DNA of 64,000 nt from Sporolactobacillus sp. STSJ-5. GTDB taxonomy: Bacteria; Bacillota; Bacilli; Bacillales; Sporolactobacillaceae. The stretch spans positions 1 through 64,000 of the forward strand of contig NZ_JANFOJ010000007.1 of the NCBI RefSeq assembly GCF_024385605.1. The letters are read 5' to 3'. The translations under genes were made by a program, and so were the position numbers. Below are positions 25,963-35,245 of the stretch, piece after piece. Numbering within the stretch: position 1 is the first letter of the stretch; every line of letters begins with the position of its first letter. The notes under the pieces are model-generated. The model was given only the letters and a program-made list of their open reading frames with translations, searched no databases and had not been told where the DNA came from.

Positions 25963-26406
25963 ATGTTTAGGCGTATTACCGCTTGTGTAGCAGGTATACT
26001 AGGAACAATCTTGACGGTGATCCAATTTATTTTTGGAGGATTTTCATATATAGCGGCCCACTTCGACAGCGGAATGATTGATGAATTGCGGCTGAATACC
26101 GATCAAATAACTTCCGCGGGTGCCATTTACAGTTTAAACGCATTCAGCATTCATGCCTTTTTCGCAGGTTTATTATGTTCTATCATTTCAGGTACAGCCT
26201 TATACTTTTTTATTAAAAAACGCTGGCACACAATTCCAGGCCTATGTTTTCTCATTTCAGGAAGTTTGAACAGCTTAATACTCTTTGGTACAGGGCTTCC
26301 GGCCGGTATCATTCTTGTCATTACAGGAATTGCTGCCATGGCAGGCAAGTCAGACAGTATTACACCAAAGCCGCCGATTGTTCAAAAGAAAGAAATGTCG
26401 GACTGA
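25963..26406 (+). CDS. DUF4064-like membrane protein
   Basis: A 147-residue protein with about four membrane spans. The first segment (RRITACVAGILGTILTVIQ) and the GGxxY region resemble DUF4064 proteins of Bacilli, which have no known function. GAGGAGCGAGG precedes the ATG. It is convergent with the mscS-like gene, with no clear terminator between them. Confidence 0.6.
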   Translation: MFRRITACVAGILGTILTVIQFIFGGFSYIAAHFDSGMIDELRLNTDQITSAGAIYSLNAFSIHAFFAGLLCSIISGTALYFFIKKRWHTIPGLCFLISGSLNSLILFGTGLPAGIILVITGIAAMAGKSDSITPKPPIVQKKEMSD

Positions 26407-26436
26407 GTTTCGAAAAATAACGTTAAATGCTTGCAA

Positions 26437-27570
26437 CTATTCACGCGAGCGAGATCTTTGTTCACGTTCAGTTTGATTTTTGTCATCTCTGTGTGTATCA
26501 GGCTGTTCTTGATTATTTTGTGACGGAACAACCATTAGAGAGCGCGTTGTTGCCAGTTCTACCCCTTCGTTTTGCAGAATCTCTAATATTGCATACGTAT
26601 ATTTTTCCTTCTCCTTCAGCCATTCCTCTGCATCGATCGACTTGATATAGAAATCAACGAGCAGATTCATGCTGCTTGACGTAATTTTATCGAGATAAAT
26701 CAGTTTGCGATCTTCATACACCTCAGAATCGTTTAGCAGCATTTGTCTGATTTGTCCAAGGCATCGCTTAATCTGTTCATTCGTTGTTTCAAGATCGAGC
26801 GGTAAATTAAATGATATCCGCCGTTTATCCATTTTAGACAAATTGGTAATCGGTGAATTAGCAAGTGTAGAATTTGGAACCGTGACAATTGCCTGATCCA
26901 TTGTTCGAATTCGGGTTGATCTGAAATTAATATCTTCAACAAATCCTTCGATTGAACCCATTTGAATTAAATCGCCGATTGTGAATGGGGCATCGGTGAT
27001 GATCACAAATCCTCCGAATAAATTGCTTAATGTATCTTTTGCTGCCATGGCGATCGCGAGTCCACCGATTCCAAGGCCGGTGATCAACCCGGTTACATGA
27101 TAATTCCACTGATCAAGAATCATTACAATCGTGAAGACAACGACAATGAATTTCATGATTTTGGCAAGAAATGGAATGACAATTGTATTGAACTGAAGAT
27201 CATAGCGATCTCCCATATGATGGAAGAAGATCCCAATCGCATCTGAAAAAATGAAAAATCCCCAGCCAATCGAAAAGATTGCCGATGACTTAAAAAGCAG
27301 TGTAGCAATGGATTTCCATTGATGCGGCATCGGCAAGTACATAAGTGCCAAATAAATACCAGCAAAGAAAAGAATAAAAGCAACGGGCCTGCGGAATGCG
27401 CCGATCAGTGCATCGTCAACAGGGGTCTTGCTCAATTTTGAGAGCCGCGTAACGAGTTTAAGAAAATATTTAGAAAAAAGCTCGCGGGCAAAGAAGAAGA
27501 CAAGAAAAATCCCTATTGAAATGAGCCCGTCCAGCCATGTTATTTTAAGTATCCAGTTCAGTTGTTCCAC
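26437..27570 (-). CDS. MscS-family mechanosensitive ion channel
   Basis: A small-conductance mechanosensitive channel homologue that opens under membrane tension to protect against osmotic downshift. About five membrane spans are followed by the pore-lining and beta domain with GLGIGGLAIAMAAKDTLSNLFGG and DAPFTIGDLIQ, and the VPNSTLANSPITNLS segment. The C-terminus is polar and charged. The frame is open up to 27633, but GTG at 27570 is preferred because CGGAGT lies eight bases upstream and the first span then begins properly. It corresponds to the YkuT/YhdY type of Bacillus. Confidence 0.9.
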   Translation of the reverse strand: MEQLNWILKITWLDGLISIGIFLVFFFARELFSKYFLKLVTRLSKLSKTPVDDALIGAFRRPVAFILFFAGIYLALMYLPMPHQWKSIATLLFKSSAIFSIGWGFFIFSDAIGIFFHHMGDRYDLQFNTIVIPFLAKIMKFIVVVFTIVMILDQWNYHVTGLITGLGIGGLAIAMAAKDTLSNLFGGFVIITDAPFTIGDLIQMGSIEGFVEDINFRSTRIRTMDQAIVTVPNSTLANSPITNLSKMDKRRISFNLPLDLETTNEQIKRCLGQIRQMLLNDSEVYEDRKLIYLDKITSSSMNLLVDFYIKSIDAEEWLKEKEKYTYAILEILQNEGVELATTRSLMVVPSQNNQEQPDTHRDDKNQTEREQRSRSRE

Positions 27571-27793
27571 TTTATTCACTCCGAAAATCTTTTTTATTTC
27601 TATCATAGCATGGAATTTATCATCTACGTTCATTCAAAATTAAGAAATGACGAAAAAATGTGACCAAGTTTATACTGCATGTTCGAAAAGATTATTGAGG
27701 GGATTGTATCAATCGAAAAGCCATAACATGATGTTCATTATAAAAATATGGTACCATATATGTACTGTTAAATGGGTACTGGAGTGTGATGAA

Positions 27794-28777
27794 ATGAATC
27801 TGATGCTTGATGATAAATTAAACCTGCTCGAAAAAAATATGGATTTACTGACAAAACAGTTAAAAATGACTTCGGCGAATACGCGGCTGATCCTCGCATC
27901 GGTTTATACGGCTTCAGGTGTTCGTTTTGATACGGCGGCATTTTACCGTGTCGATGAACAAATGAAAGGTGCGACCGGGTGGTTCACCGTGCTTAGTCGT
28001 GAAATTCGTTATTGTATTAATGCCATGCTCATTCAAAAACAAGCAGAACCTGATTTTGTTCGGGTAATTTATGGCTATCTCGTTAAAGCAGGATTTACTC
28101 GTCAGCAACAGACTTACATAGCGGCAGCCATACTTGCCGGAATGGATCCCTCCAAGGCGTTTCAAATTTCGGAAAAGGCTTTTTCATTGTACAAATTATT
28201 AAAGAAAAAGCATCCGTTCTTAACAAATAAAAATGATGTATCACTTATTGTGCTTCTTGCCCAGCTTGAAGAGGACACGAATGAACTTGTTGAAAAAGAG
28301 GAACGGATTTATACCCATTTGAATGAGAATGGATTTAGAAAATGCGATGACCTCCAGACGCTCGCTTGTCTCCTTGCCTATATTTCTGAGGGAAGCAGCT
28401 TAAGACTCGCTCGGAAAGCTGCACAAATCAAGTCGGCAATGGAAGATCAAGGCATGCGTCTTAGAGCCAGCTGTTTTCCGATGTATGGTGTGCTTGCTTT
28501 GCTTGCCAATGAAAACGAAGCAGCTGGACAAGTGATTGAATTCTATCAACAAATAAGAAACAAGAAGCTTACTCTGTTTGTCGGCAAAGATCTTTACTTT
28601 CAAACAGCGGCTAGTCTATTTGTAAATGAAGTGTTGAACGGTGAGGAAAAACAAAAATCAATTGATCCAAGTTTGCTTGTCATGACCGAGATGGTGATTC
28701 GTGCTCAACAAGCGGCTAGCGCCGCAGCTATTGCCGCATCTACAAGTGCAGCCGCCGCATCAAACAGCGGAAATTAA
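27794..28777 (+). CDS. DUF4003 family protein
   Basis: A 327-residue helical cytosolic protein that ends in an Ala/Ser-rich low-complexity tail (AAAIAASTSAAAAS), the look of the DUF4003 family of Bacilli. No catalytic motif is visible. The frame is open further upstream, but ATG at 27794 has TGGAG about ten bases before it and begins a coherent protein (MNLMLDDKLNLLEKN). It stands alone between mscS and the bkd operon. Confidence 0.7.
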   Translation: MNLMLDDKLNLLEKNMDLLTKQLKMTSANTRLILASVYTASGVRFDTAAFYRVDEQMKGATGWFTVLSREIRYCINAMLIQKQAEPDFVRVIYGYLVKAGFTRQQQTYIAAAILAGMDPSKAFQISEKAFSLYKLLKKKHPFLTNKNDVSLIVLLAQLEEDTNELVEKEERIYTHLNENGFRKCDDLQTLACLLAYISEGSSLRLARKAAQIKSAMEDQGMRLRASCFPMYGVLALLANENEAAGQVIEFYQQIRNKKLTLFVGKDLYFQTAASLFVNEVLNGEEKQKSIDPSLLVMTEMVIRAQQAASAAAIAASTSAAAASNSGN

Positions 28778-28866
28778 TTATAAAAATGTCTGGAGTACTT
28801 GAGAAACGCCAATGGCATCTTTGCTGTTTCTTGGGGAGACTATTTAATTCCTCAATATCGTATTAT

Positions 28867-28895
28867 TTGTACCTATCTTGAAACAAGAGTAAAAT
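28867..28895 (+). promoter_or_regulatory. SigA-type promoter of the bkd operon
   Basis: TTGTAC (28867-28872), 17 bases, TAAAAT (28890-28895). No SigL (-24/-12) promoter with correct spacing was found, in contrast to B. subtilis bkd. Confidence 0.5.
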
Positions 28896-29017
28896 AATCG
28901 TTAGAAAATAAAGTACATGCAAGTTGCTGTCACTGTTTTTATAAAGTCATGATGAATGAAACCTTTTTAAAATCTGAACGTAGATAGGTCATGCAAGAAT
29001 AAGGAGTGACTTTTTTT

Positions 29018-30436
29018 ATGGCCCAAAATTATGACCTGGTCCTATTAGGTGGTGGAACAGGCGGCTATGTTGCGGCGATCCGCGCCAGCCAGCTTGGATT
29101 AAAAACCGCCATTGTCGAAAAAGATGCACTTGGCGGCACATGCCTCCATAAAGGATGCATCCCGACGAAGGCGCTGCTCAGAAGCGCTGAAGTATACGAT
29201 GAAATCAAGAAAAGCAGTTCATTCGGTATTGATGTTTCTGAAGTTGCACTCCGTTTCGAAAAAATTCAAGAACGAAAGCAAGCAATTGTAGAAAAGCTGC
29301 ACCACGGCATTCAGCATTTGATGAAAAAGGGGAAAATTGATGTCTATAACGGACTGGGGCGGATGCTTGGACCCTCGATTTTTTCACCACTTCCCGGTTC
29401 AATATCTGTTGAATTTGCCGATGGAAAGGAAAATGAAATTTTAACGTCGAAAAATGTAATTATTGCAACGGGATCAAGGCCCCGCTCATTAAAAGGACTA
29501 GACATTGACGGAAAACAAATACTGACATCGGATGAAGCGTTGCAGCTGCAGGCATGTCCAGCCTCAATCTTGATAGTCGGCGGCGGGGTCATCGGAGTTG
29601 AGTGGGCTTCAATGCTGGCAGACTTCGGCGCAGAGGTGACGATCGTTGAGTACAGCGACCGAATCATTCCTACAGAAGACAAAACACTTTCAATCACGCT
29701 TGCACGAGGCTTGAAGAAGCGTGGCATTAAGGTTGTGACTGCAGCAAAGGTACTTCCTGAAACATTGAAGAAAACGGATAGAGTAACAATCAGTGCAGAA
29801 ATTGGCGACCAACTCGAAACCTTTACAGCTGAGAAAATGCTCGTGTCTGTAGGCAGGATGCCAAATACCGAGGATATTGGTCTAGCGAATACATCAATTG
29901 AAACGGATCATGGTTATATTAAGACAAATGCCTTCGGCCAAACGAAGGAATCGCATATCTATGCCATCGGTGATGTGATCGGCGGACTGCAGCTTGCACA
30001 CGTTGCTTCACATGAGGGTATAAAGGCTGTTGAACATTTAGCAGGACTTTCAGTTGAGCCGCTTCATCCGGAACTTGTACCGCGTTGCATTTACACGCAT
30101 CCGGAAATTGCTTCGATCGGATTGACAGAGGCACAAGCGAAGAAGGAACACGTTGTCAAGGTTGGAAAGGTACCGTTCGGAGCAATTGGAAAAGCGCTTG
30201 TTTACGGTGAATCCGATGGCTTTGCAAAAATTATTGCCGACAAAACGACTAATGATCTTTTAGGTATTCATATTTACGGGCCGCATGCGACGGACTTGAT
30301 CGGAGAAGCTGCTGTAGCAAAATTACTTGATGCGACTCCATGGGAATTATCAGAAGCGATCCATCCGCACCCAACATTAACAGAAGTGATCGGAGAAGCC
30401 GCATTAGCGGTAGACGGGAGGGCGATTCATATATGA
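29018..30436 (+). CDS. lpdV: Dihydrolipoyl dehydrogenase (E3)
   Basis: FAD enzyme that reoxidises the lipoyl group of 2-oxoacid dehydrogenase complexes with NAD. The 472-residue protein has the FAD Rossmann motif LGGGTGGYVAA, the redox pair Cys42/Cys47 in GGTCLHKGCIPTK, the NAD-binding GGGVIGVEWA and the C-terminal HPHPTLTE with the catalytic His-Glu. ATG at 29018 has AAGGAGTGA upstream. It is the first gene of the bkd operon and overlaps bkdAA by four bases. It may also serve the acetoin complex, which lacks its own E3 here. Confidence 0.95.
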   Translation: MAQNYDLVLLGGGTGGYVAAIRASQLGLKTAIVEKDALGGTCLHKGCIPTKALLRSAEVYDEIKKSSSFGIDVSEVALRFEKIQERKQAIVEKLHHGIQHLMKKGKIDVYNGLGRMLGPSIFSPLPGSISVEFADGKENEILTSKNVIIATGSRPRSLKGLDIDGKQILTSDEALQLQACPASILIVGGGVIGVEWASMLADFGAEVTIVEYSDRIIPTEDKTLSITLARGLKKRGIKVVTAAKVLPETLKKTDRVTISAEIGDQLETFTAEKMLVSVGRMPNTEDIGLANTSIETDHGYIKTNAFGQTKESHIYAIGDVIGGLQLAHVASHEGIKAVEHLAGLSVEPLHPELVPRCIYTHPEIASIGLTEAQAKKEHVVKVGKVPFGAIGKALVYGESDGFAKIIADKTTNDLLGIHIYGPHATDLIGEAAVAKLLDATPWELSEAIHPHPTLTEVIGEAALAVDGRAIHI

Positions 30437-31458
30437 TTAAAGCAAAAAGTGGAGATACGTTAGTGAAAAACCGTCATCAAAATTTAGGACTATCCGATGA
30501 AGTTGTTTTGTCAATGTATGAGAGTATGCTGAAAGCAAGAAGAGTGGACGAACGGCTTTGGCTGCTTAATCGAGCCGGGAAGATTCCTTTTGTTGTGTCA
30601 TGCCAAGGACAGGAAGCGGCCCAGGTTGGCGCTGCATTCGGCTTGAACCGTGAGAAGGATTATGTTGCACCGTATTATCGTGATTTTGGTTTTGTTTTTG
30701 CTTGGGGAATGACGGTCAAAGAAATGATGCTCAATAACTTTGCCAAAGCAGAAGATCCGAGTTCTGCAGGACGCCAGATGCCGGGTCATTTCAGCTATCG
30801 AAAGCTGCGGATGCTCAGTCATTCGTCACCGGTGACAACTCAGAATCCTCACGCAGTCGGAATAGCACTCGCGGCTAAAATTAAAGGAGACGATCTTGTC
30901 AGCTTTGTTGATTTTGGTGAAGGCTCATCAAACCAAGGTGATTTTCATGAAGCAGCTAATTTTGCGGCCGTTCATAAACTGCCGGTTATTTTTATGTGTG
31001 AAAATAATCAATATGCGATTTCTGTGGGATTAAAGCATCAATTGGCATGTGCTCATGTCTCTGATCGCGCGGTCGGTTATGGCATGTTTGGAAAGTCGTT
31101 TGATGGCAATGACCCGCTCGCTGCATACGCGGCGGTCAAAGAAGCAGCTGATCGCGCTCACCGTGGAGAAGGACCGACTCTGCTTGAAGCAAACTGCTAT
31201 CGTTTAATGCCGCATACCAGTGATGATAATGACATGACCTATCGGACGAAGCAAGAAGTCGATGAAGCAAAGAAACATGACGGTGTTCTTACTTTTGCCG
31301 CTTATTTGCGATCTGTCGGTGTCCTTACAGAAGAACGAGAAAAACAAATGGAAGATCAGGTACGCAAGGAAATTGACGAAGCGACTGATTATGCAGAAAA
31401 TGCGCCGTTCGCTGATCCTGATTCTGTTTTGCGGTACGTATATGAGGAAAAGAACTGA
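30433..31458 (+). CDS. bkdAA: Branched-chain 2-oxoacid dehydrogenase E1 alpha
   Basis: TPP-dependent decarboxylase subunit that handles the 2-oxoacids of valine, leucine and isoleucine and feeds branched fatty acid synthesis. The 341-residue protein carries the TPP motif from GEGSSNQGDFHEAANFAA to ENNQYAISVG and the PHTSDDND loop. ATG at 30433 overlaps the lpdV stop and has a GGGAGGGCG site; a longer frame upstream lies inside lpdV and is not used. Gene order identifies the complex. Confidence 0.94.
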   Translation: MIKAKSGDTLVKNRHQNLGLSDEVVLSMYESMLKARRVDERLWLLNRAGKIPFVVSCQGQEAAQVGAAFGLNREKDYVAPYYRDFGFVFAWGMTVKEMMLNNFAKAEDPSSAGRQMPGHFSYRKLRMLSHSSPVTTQNPHAVGIALAAKIKGDDLVSFVDFGEGSSNQGDFHEAANFAAVHKLPVIFMCENNQYAISVGLKHQLACAHVSDRAVGYGMFGKSFDGNDPLAAYAAVKEAADRAHRGEGPTLLEANCYRLMPHTSDDNDMTYRTKQEVDEAKKHDGVLTFAAYLRSVGVLTEEREKQMEDQVRKEIDEATDYAENAPFADPDSVLRYVYEEKN

Positions 31459-31472
31459 AGGGAAGAGAGCAT

Positions 31473-32456
31473 ATGCCTGTACTTTCGTATATTGAAGCCG
31501 TGACTCAGGCGTTAGATGAAGAAATGAGTCGAGATGAAAATGTGTTCGTTCTTGGTGAGGACGTTGGAAAACGCGGCGGAGTGTTCCAAGCTACGAAGGG
31601 TTTATATGACAAATATGGAGAGAATCGCGTGATCGATACACCGCTTGCCGAATCAGCAATTGCCGGGGTCGGAATCGGAGCAGCAATGTATGGTATGCGT
31701 CCTGTTGCTGAAATGCAGTTTTCCGACTTTATGCTCCCGGCAGCGAATCAAATCATTTCCGAAGCGGCGAAAACGCGCTATCGTTCAAACAATGATTGGT
31801 CTGTTCCGATGACGATTCGTGCTCCATTTGGCGGCGGTGTGCATGGCGGTCTTTATCATTCACAATCAATGGAAGCGATTTTTGCCAATGTTCCGGGACT
31901 TAAAATTGTGATTCCGTCAACACCTTATGATGTCAAAGGACTCCTGAAGGCATCGATTCGTGATAATGATCCGGTGATCTTCTTTGAACATAAACGTGCA
32001 TATCGGCTGATTAAAGGCGAGGTTCCGGTTGATGATTATACGATTCCGCTTGGTAAGGCAGATGTAAAACGCGACGGTACCGATGTCACGGTGATCACCT
32101 ATGGCCTGATGGTGCATTATGCAATGCAGGCTGCTGATAAGCTTGCTGTTGAAGGCATCTCAACACATATTCTTGATCTTCGTACTGTCTATCCTTTGGA
32201 TAAGGAAGCAATCATTGATGCAGCGCGAAAAACCGGTAAAGTATTGCTTCTTACTGAAGACACAAAGGAAGGCAGTGTGATCAGCGAGGCAGCGGCAATT
32301 ATTGCTGAAAACTGCTTGTTCGACTTAGATGCGCCGATCAGACGACTGGCTGCCCCAGATGCACCGGCCATGCCTTATGCCGGACCTTTGGAACAAGCAT
32401 TTATGGTTAAACCTGAACAAGTGGAAAATGAAATCCGAGATTTAGCTGAATTTTAA
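31473..32456 (+). CDS. bkdAB: Branched-chain 2-oxoacid dehydrogenase E1 beta
   Basis: The 327-residue beta subunit of E1. It has LGEDVGKRGGVFQAT, NRVIDTPLAESAIAG, the HSQSMEAIFANVPG segment typical of E1 beta and the C-terminal transketolase domain. It starts 14 bases after bkdAA with a GAAGGGAAGAG site. It forms an alpha2-beta2 E1 with BkdAA. Confidence 0.94.
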   Translation: MPVLSYIEAVTQALDEEMSRDENVFVLGEDVGKRGGVFQATKGLYDKYGENRVIDTPLAESAIAGVGIGAAMYGMRPVAEMQFSDFMLPAANQIISEAAKTRYRSNNDWSVPMTIRAPFGGGVHGGLYHSQSMEAIFANVPGLKIVIPSTPYDVKGLLKASIRDNDPVIFFEHKRAYRLIKGEVPVDDYTIPLGKADVKRDGTDVTVITYGLMVHYAMQAADKLAVEGISTHILDLRTVYPLDKEAIIDAARKTGKVLLLTEDTKEGSVISEAAAIIAENCLFDLDAPIRRLAAPDAPAMPYAGPLEQAFMVKPEQVENEIRDLAEF

Positions 32457-32474
32457 CAGGATGGGGGCAGCAGA

Positions 32475-33764
32475 ATGAGTGTCGAACAAATGGCGATGCC
32501 TCAGTTAGGAGAAAGTGTGACTGAAGGTACGATTAGCCAATGGCTGATTTCAGTCGGAGATACGGTAAACAAGTATGATCCGATTGCAGAAGTAACAACA
32601 GACAAAGTCAATGCGGAAATTCCATCAAGTTTTTCCGGGAAAATTACGGAGCTTCTTGTGGGTGAAGGAGATACATTGCCCGTTGGCGAGCCAATTTGTA
32701 CCATCGAAGTCGAAGGAGCAGAACCGGCCGTTGAAAAGCTGGTCAAGAATACGGCAGGAAAAGCTGCTCAAAAAGAGGAACAACAGGATACATCAATGAA
32801 GAGACGTTATTCACCTGCTGTTTTGAGACTCGCTCAGGAACATGATCTGGATTTGGATCAGATAGCCGGAACGGGCAGAAGCGGACGAATTACACGTAAG
32901 GATGTTGAACTCTATATCGCATCCGTCCCTGAAGAACACACAAGTGAATCTCCATCTGATATGCATGTTCCTCAGCCGTCTGCAGCAGGGTGTTTTTCCG
33001 AAGCAGTCGCTAAGGAAGCTGCAAAACCTGCAGTTCATGCTCCAAAAACTTTTGAAAACGAAGCGGGAGATCATGTTGTCGCTTTGACAGGCGTTCGCCG
33101 AGCAATTGCATCGAACATGCTTCGAAGCAAGCACGAAATTCCGCATGCATGGACGATGATTGAAGTGGATGTTACGAATTTGGTGAACTACCGAAATCAG
33201 ATCAAAGGTGCTTTTCTTAAGAAAGAGGGTCATAAATTGACCTATCTGCCCTTTTTTATCAAAGCAATCGTCGCTGCACTGAAAGAATTCCCACGCATTA
33301 ACAGTACATGGGCCGGCGACAAGATTATAGAAAAAAAGGCAGTAAATATTTCACTTGCCGTTGCAGCAGATGAGGCGCTCTATGTGCCTGTGATTAAGAA
33401 TGCCGATGAAAAAAGTATTAAAGGCCTTGCATTTGCGGTAGATGAACTTGCTGCTAATGTTCGTGAAAATCGATTATCTCCTGATGACATGCAAGGAGGA
33501 ACATTTACGGTCAATAATACGGGATCATTTGGTTCAATTCAGTCACAGCCGATTATTAATTATCCGCAGGCAGCGATTCTCTCGATTGAATCCATCGTCA
33601 AACGACCGGTTGTTGTCAATAACATGATCGCGATCCGAGACATGGTCAATCTCTGTATTTCCATCGATCATCGCGTACTGGATGGACTGATTACCGGCCG
33701 TTTCCTTGCACGAGTGAAAGAATTGCTGGAAAATATTAACCCAGAGAACACACCTATATATTGA
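32475..33764 (+). CDS. bkdB: Branched-chain 2-oxoacid dehydrogenase E2 (dihydrolipoamide acyltransferase)
   Basis: A 429-residue core subunit. One lipoyl domain (Lys44 in TTDKVNAEIPS) is followed by a linker, a peripheral-subunit-binding domain (about 113-150, SPAVLRLAQEHDLDL) and the catalytic acyltransferase domain (about 200-429) with HRVLDG near the C-terminus. It accepts branched acyl groups from E1 and passes them to CoA. It ends the operon, with a 20-bp perfect terminator stem following. Confidence 0.95.
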   Translation: MSVEQMAMPQLGESVTEGTISQWLISVGDTVNKYDPIAEVTTDKVNAEIPSSFSGKITELLVGEGDTLPVGEPICTIEVEGAEPAVEKLVKNTAGKAAQKEEQQDTSMKRRYSPAVLRLAQEHDLDLDQIAGTGRSGRITRKDVELYIASVPEEHTSESPSDMHVPQPSAAGCFSEAVAKEAAKPAVHAPKTFENEAGDHVVALTGVRRAIASNMLRSKHEIPHAWTMIEVDVTNLVNYRNQIKGAFLKKEGHKLTYLPFFIKAIVAALKEFPRINSTWAGDKIIEKKAVNISLAVAADEALYVPVIKNADEKSIKGLAFAVDELAANVRENRLSPDDMQGGTFTVNNTGSFGSIQSQPIINYPQAAILSIESIVKRPVVVNNMIAIRDMVNLCISIDHRVLDGLITGRFLARVKELLENINPENTPIY

Positions 33765-33786
33765 TAATTAAAATAAATATGTATTG

Positions 33787-33830
33787 AAAATCCCCTTGTC
33801 TTTGTTTCGGAACAAAGACAAGGGGATTTT
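33787..33830 (+). terminator. bkd operon terminator
   Basis: A perfect 20-bp stem around a TCGG loop, with outer AAAATCCCC/GGGGATTTT. Repeats of TTTTACTTATTTTA follow, before the convergent aroQ. Confidence 0.9.
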
Positions 33831-33851
33831 ACTTATTTTATTTTACTTATT

Positions 33852-34142
33852 TTATTTTTTTATTTGCTTTTGTAGTTTGATAAATGTTTTCTGGTAATCT
33901 CGGCTGAGTGTCATCAACTGTTTGAAAAAAAGTTCCTGATAGGGCTTTAGTTCATCACACGCACTTCGTTCACATGCTTTGTGAATAATTTCATTTTCAC
34001 GCTCCGTATCAAGTACGCAGCAATTATGATCTATTTTATATTGAGCAACGGATCGTGCAATCATCATACGCCGATTAAGGAGACAGCTTAACTGTTCGTC
34101 GATTTTATCAATTTCCTGGCGAAGTCTTTGCATATCGGTCAT
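33852..34142 (-). CDS. aroQ: Chorismate mutase, AroQ type
   Basis: A 96-residue all-helical chorismate mutase that makes prephenate for Phe and Tyr. Helix 1 (LRQEIDKIDEQLSCLLNRRMMIARSVAQYK) carries the catalytic Arg and Lys of the family, followed by ERENEII and the C-terminal FKQLMTLSRDYQ helix. It is of the AroQ fold, unlike the AroH trimer of B. subtilis. The start at 34142 overlaps the aroC stop (ATGA), and the open frame upstream is inside aroC. Last gene of aroA-aroC-aroQ. Confidence 0.88.
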   Translation of the reverse strand: MTDMQRLRQEIDKIDEQLSCLLNRRMMIARSVAQYKIDHNCCVLDTERENEIIHKACERSACDELKPYQELFFKQLMTLSRDYQKTFIKLQKQIKK

Positions 34143-35245
34143 AGCCAGTGCTCCAATCCTCTGTTTTGAATCATTGTGTCGAGTAAGGCAAAGGCAGTTG
34201 CCGCTTCGACAACTGGGACCGCACGCGGGACAATGCATGGATCATGTCTGCCTTTGATGTTCAATTCGGTTTGTTCCCCGTTGTCCATGTTAATTGATTG
34301 TTGCGGTTTGGCAATCGAAGCGGTGGGTTTCACCGCTACATTCAGCAATAAAGGCATACCGCTCGTAATGCCGCCTAATATTCCTCCGTTGTGATTACTG
34401 CTTGTAACAAGTTTACCGTCCTTGTTCATCTTCTCGTATGGATCATTTGCTTCACTGCCACGCAGGTTGCTGATTCCGAAACCGTCTCCGAAAGAGACAC
34501 CCTTCACTGCGGGAATGGCAAACAGAATTGAGGAAAGTACACTTTCCAGTGCATCAAAGATCGGTGAGCCGATACCTGCGGGGACTCCGCTTGCTGCTGC
34601 TTCAATTACACCGCCGACAGAATCACAATCCATTCGAGCCTTTTCAATCAGTGCTTTCATTTTCTCTCCTGAAGAATCATTAATGACTGGAAACTGTTTT
34701 TTCGCCACTTCCTTCATCAACTCGCTTGAAGGATGAATCGGATCAAAAGGAGAGTCATTTATTTTGCCAATTGAACGAATATGAGCACCGATATGAATTC
34801 CTTGATTTTCCAACAACTGACGAGCAATAGATCCCGCAAAGACCAAAGGGGCAGTCAGTCGACCGGAAAAATGACCGCCGCCTCGATAATCTTGGAAGCC
34901 GTGATAGCGTACGTTTCCTGTATAATCTGCATGACTTGGACGCGGAATAATATTTAATTCCGCGTACGCTTTAGACTTTTGGTCATGATTGCGAATGAGA
35001 AAGGCGAGCGGGGTACCTGTTGTCCGACCCTGAAACATACCACTGAGTATTTCCCAAGTGTCCGTTTCATGTCGCTGTGTTGACCACCGATGAAGGCCCG
35101 GTGCACGGCGCTTCATATGGAAATTTACTTGATCAAAATCAATTGATATTCCAGAGGGGAGGCCATCAATCACACCGCCGATAGCAGGTCCGTGTGATTC
35201 ACCGAAAATAGTTAATTTCATTAGATTTCCCCAACAACTACTCAT
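34139..35245 (-). CDS. aroC: Chorismate synthase
   Basis: FMN-dependent enzyme that converts 5-enolpyruvylshikimate 3-phosphate to chorismate, the last shikimate step. The 368-residue protein has LTIFGESHGPAIGGVIDGLP at the start, RPSHADYTG, GGGHFSGRLTA and RHDPCIVPRAVPVVEA. ATG at 35245 has GGAGGG upstream and overlaps aroA by eight bases. Coupling with aroA and aroQ fits a single aromatic operon. Confidence 0.96.
   Translation of the reverse strand: MSSCWGNLMKLTIFGESHGPAIGGVIDGLPSGISIDFDQVNFHMKRRAPGLHRWSTQRHETDTWEILSGMFQGRTTGTPLAFLIRNHDQKSKAYAELNIIPRPSHADYTGNVRYHGFQDYRGGGHFSGRLTAPLVFAGSIARQLLENQGIHIGAHIRSIGKINDSPFDPIHPSSELMKEVAKKQFPVINDSSGEKMKALIEKARMDCDSVGGVIEAAASGVPAGIGSPIFDALESVLSSILFAIPAVKGVSFGDGFGISNLRGSEANDPYEKMNKDGKLVTSSNHNGGILGGITSGMPLLLNVAVKPTASIAKPQQSINMDNGEQTELNIKGRHDPCIVPRAVPVVEAATAFALLDTMIQNRGLEHWL

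Noticed and set aside
28805-28830. TGGCA...TTTGC as a SigL promoter before lpdV
   Set aside because: The GG-to-GC spacing is seven bases instead of ten.
33831-33880. Repeated TTTTACTTATTTTA as a regulatory repeat
   Set aside because: Two or three AT-rich copies at a convergent gene end, partly in the aroQ coding end; low-complexity sequence explains it.
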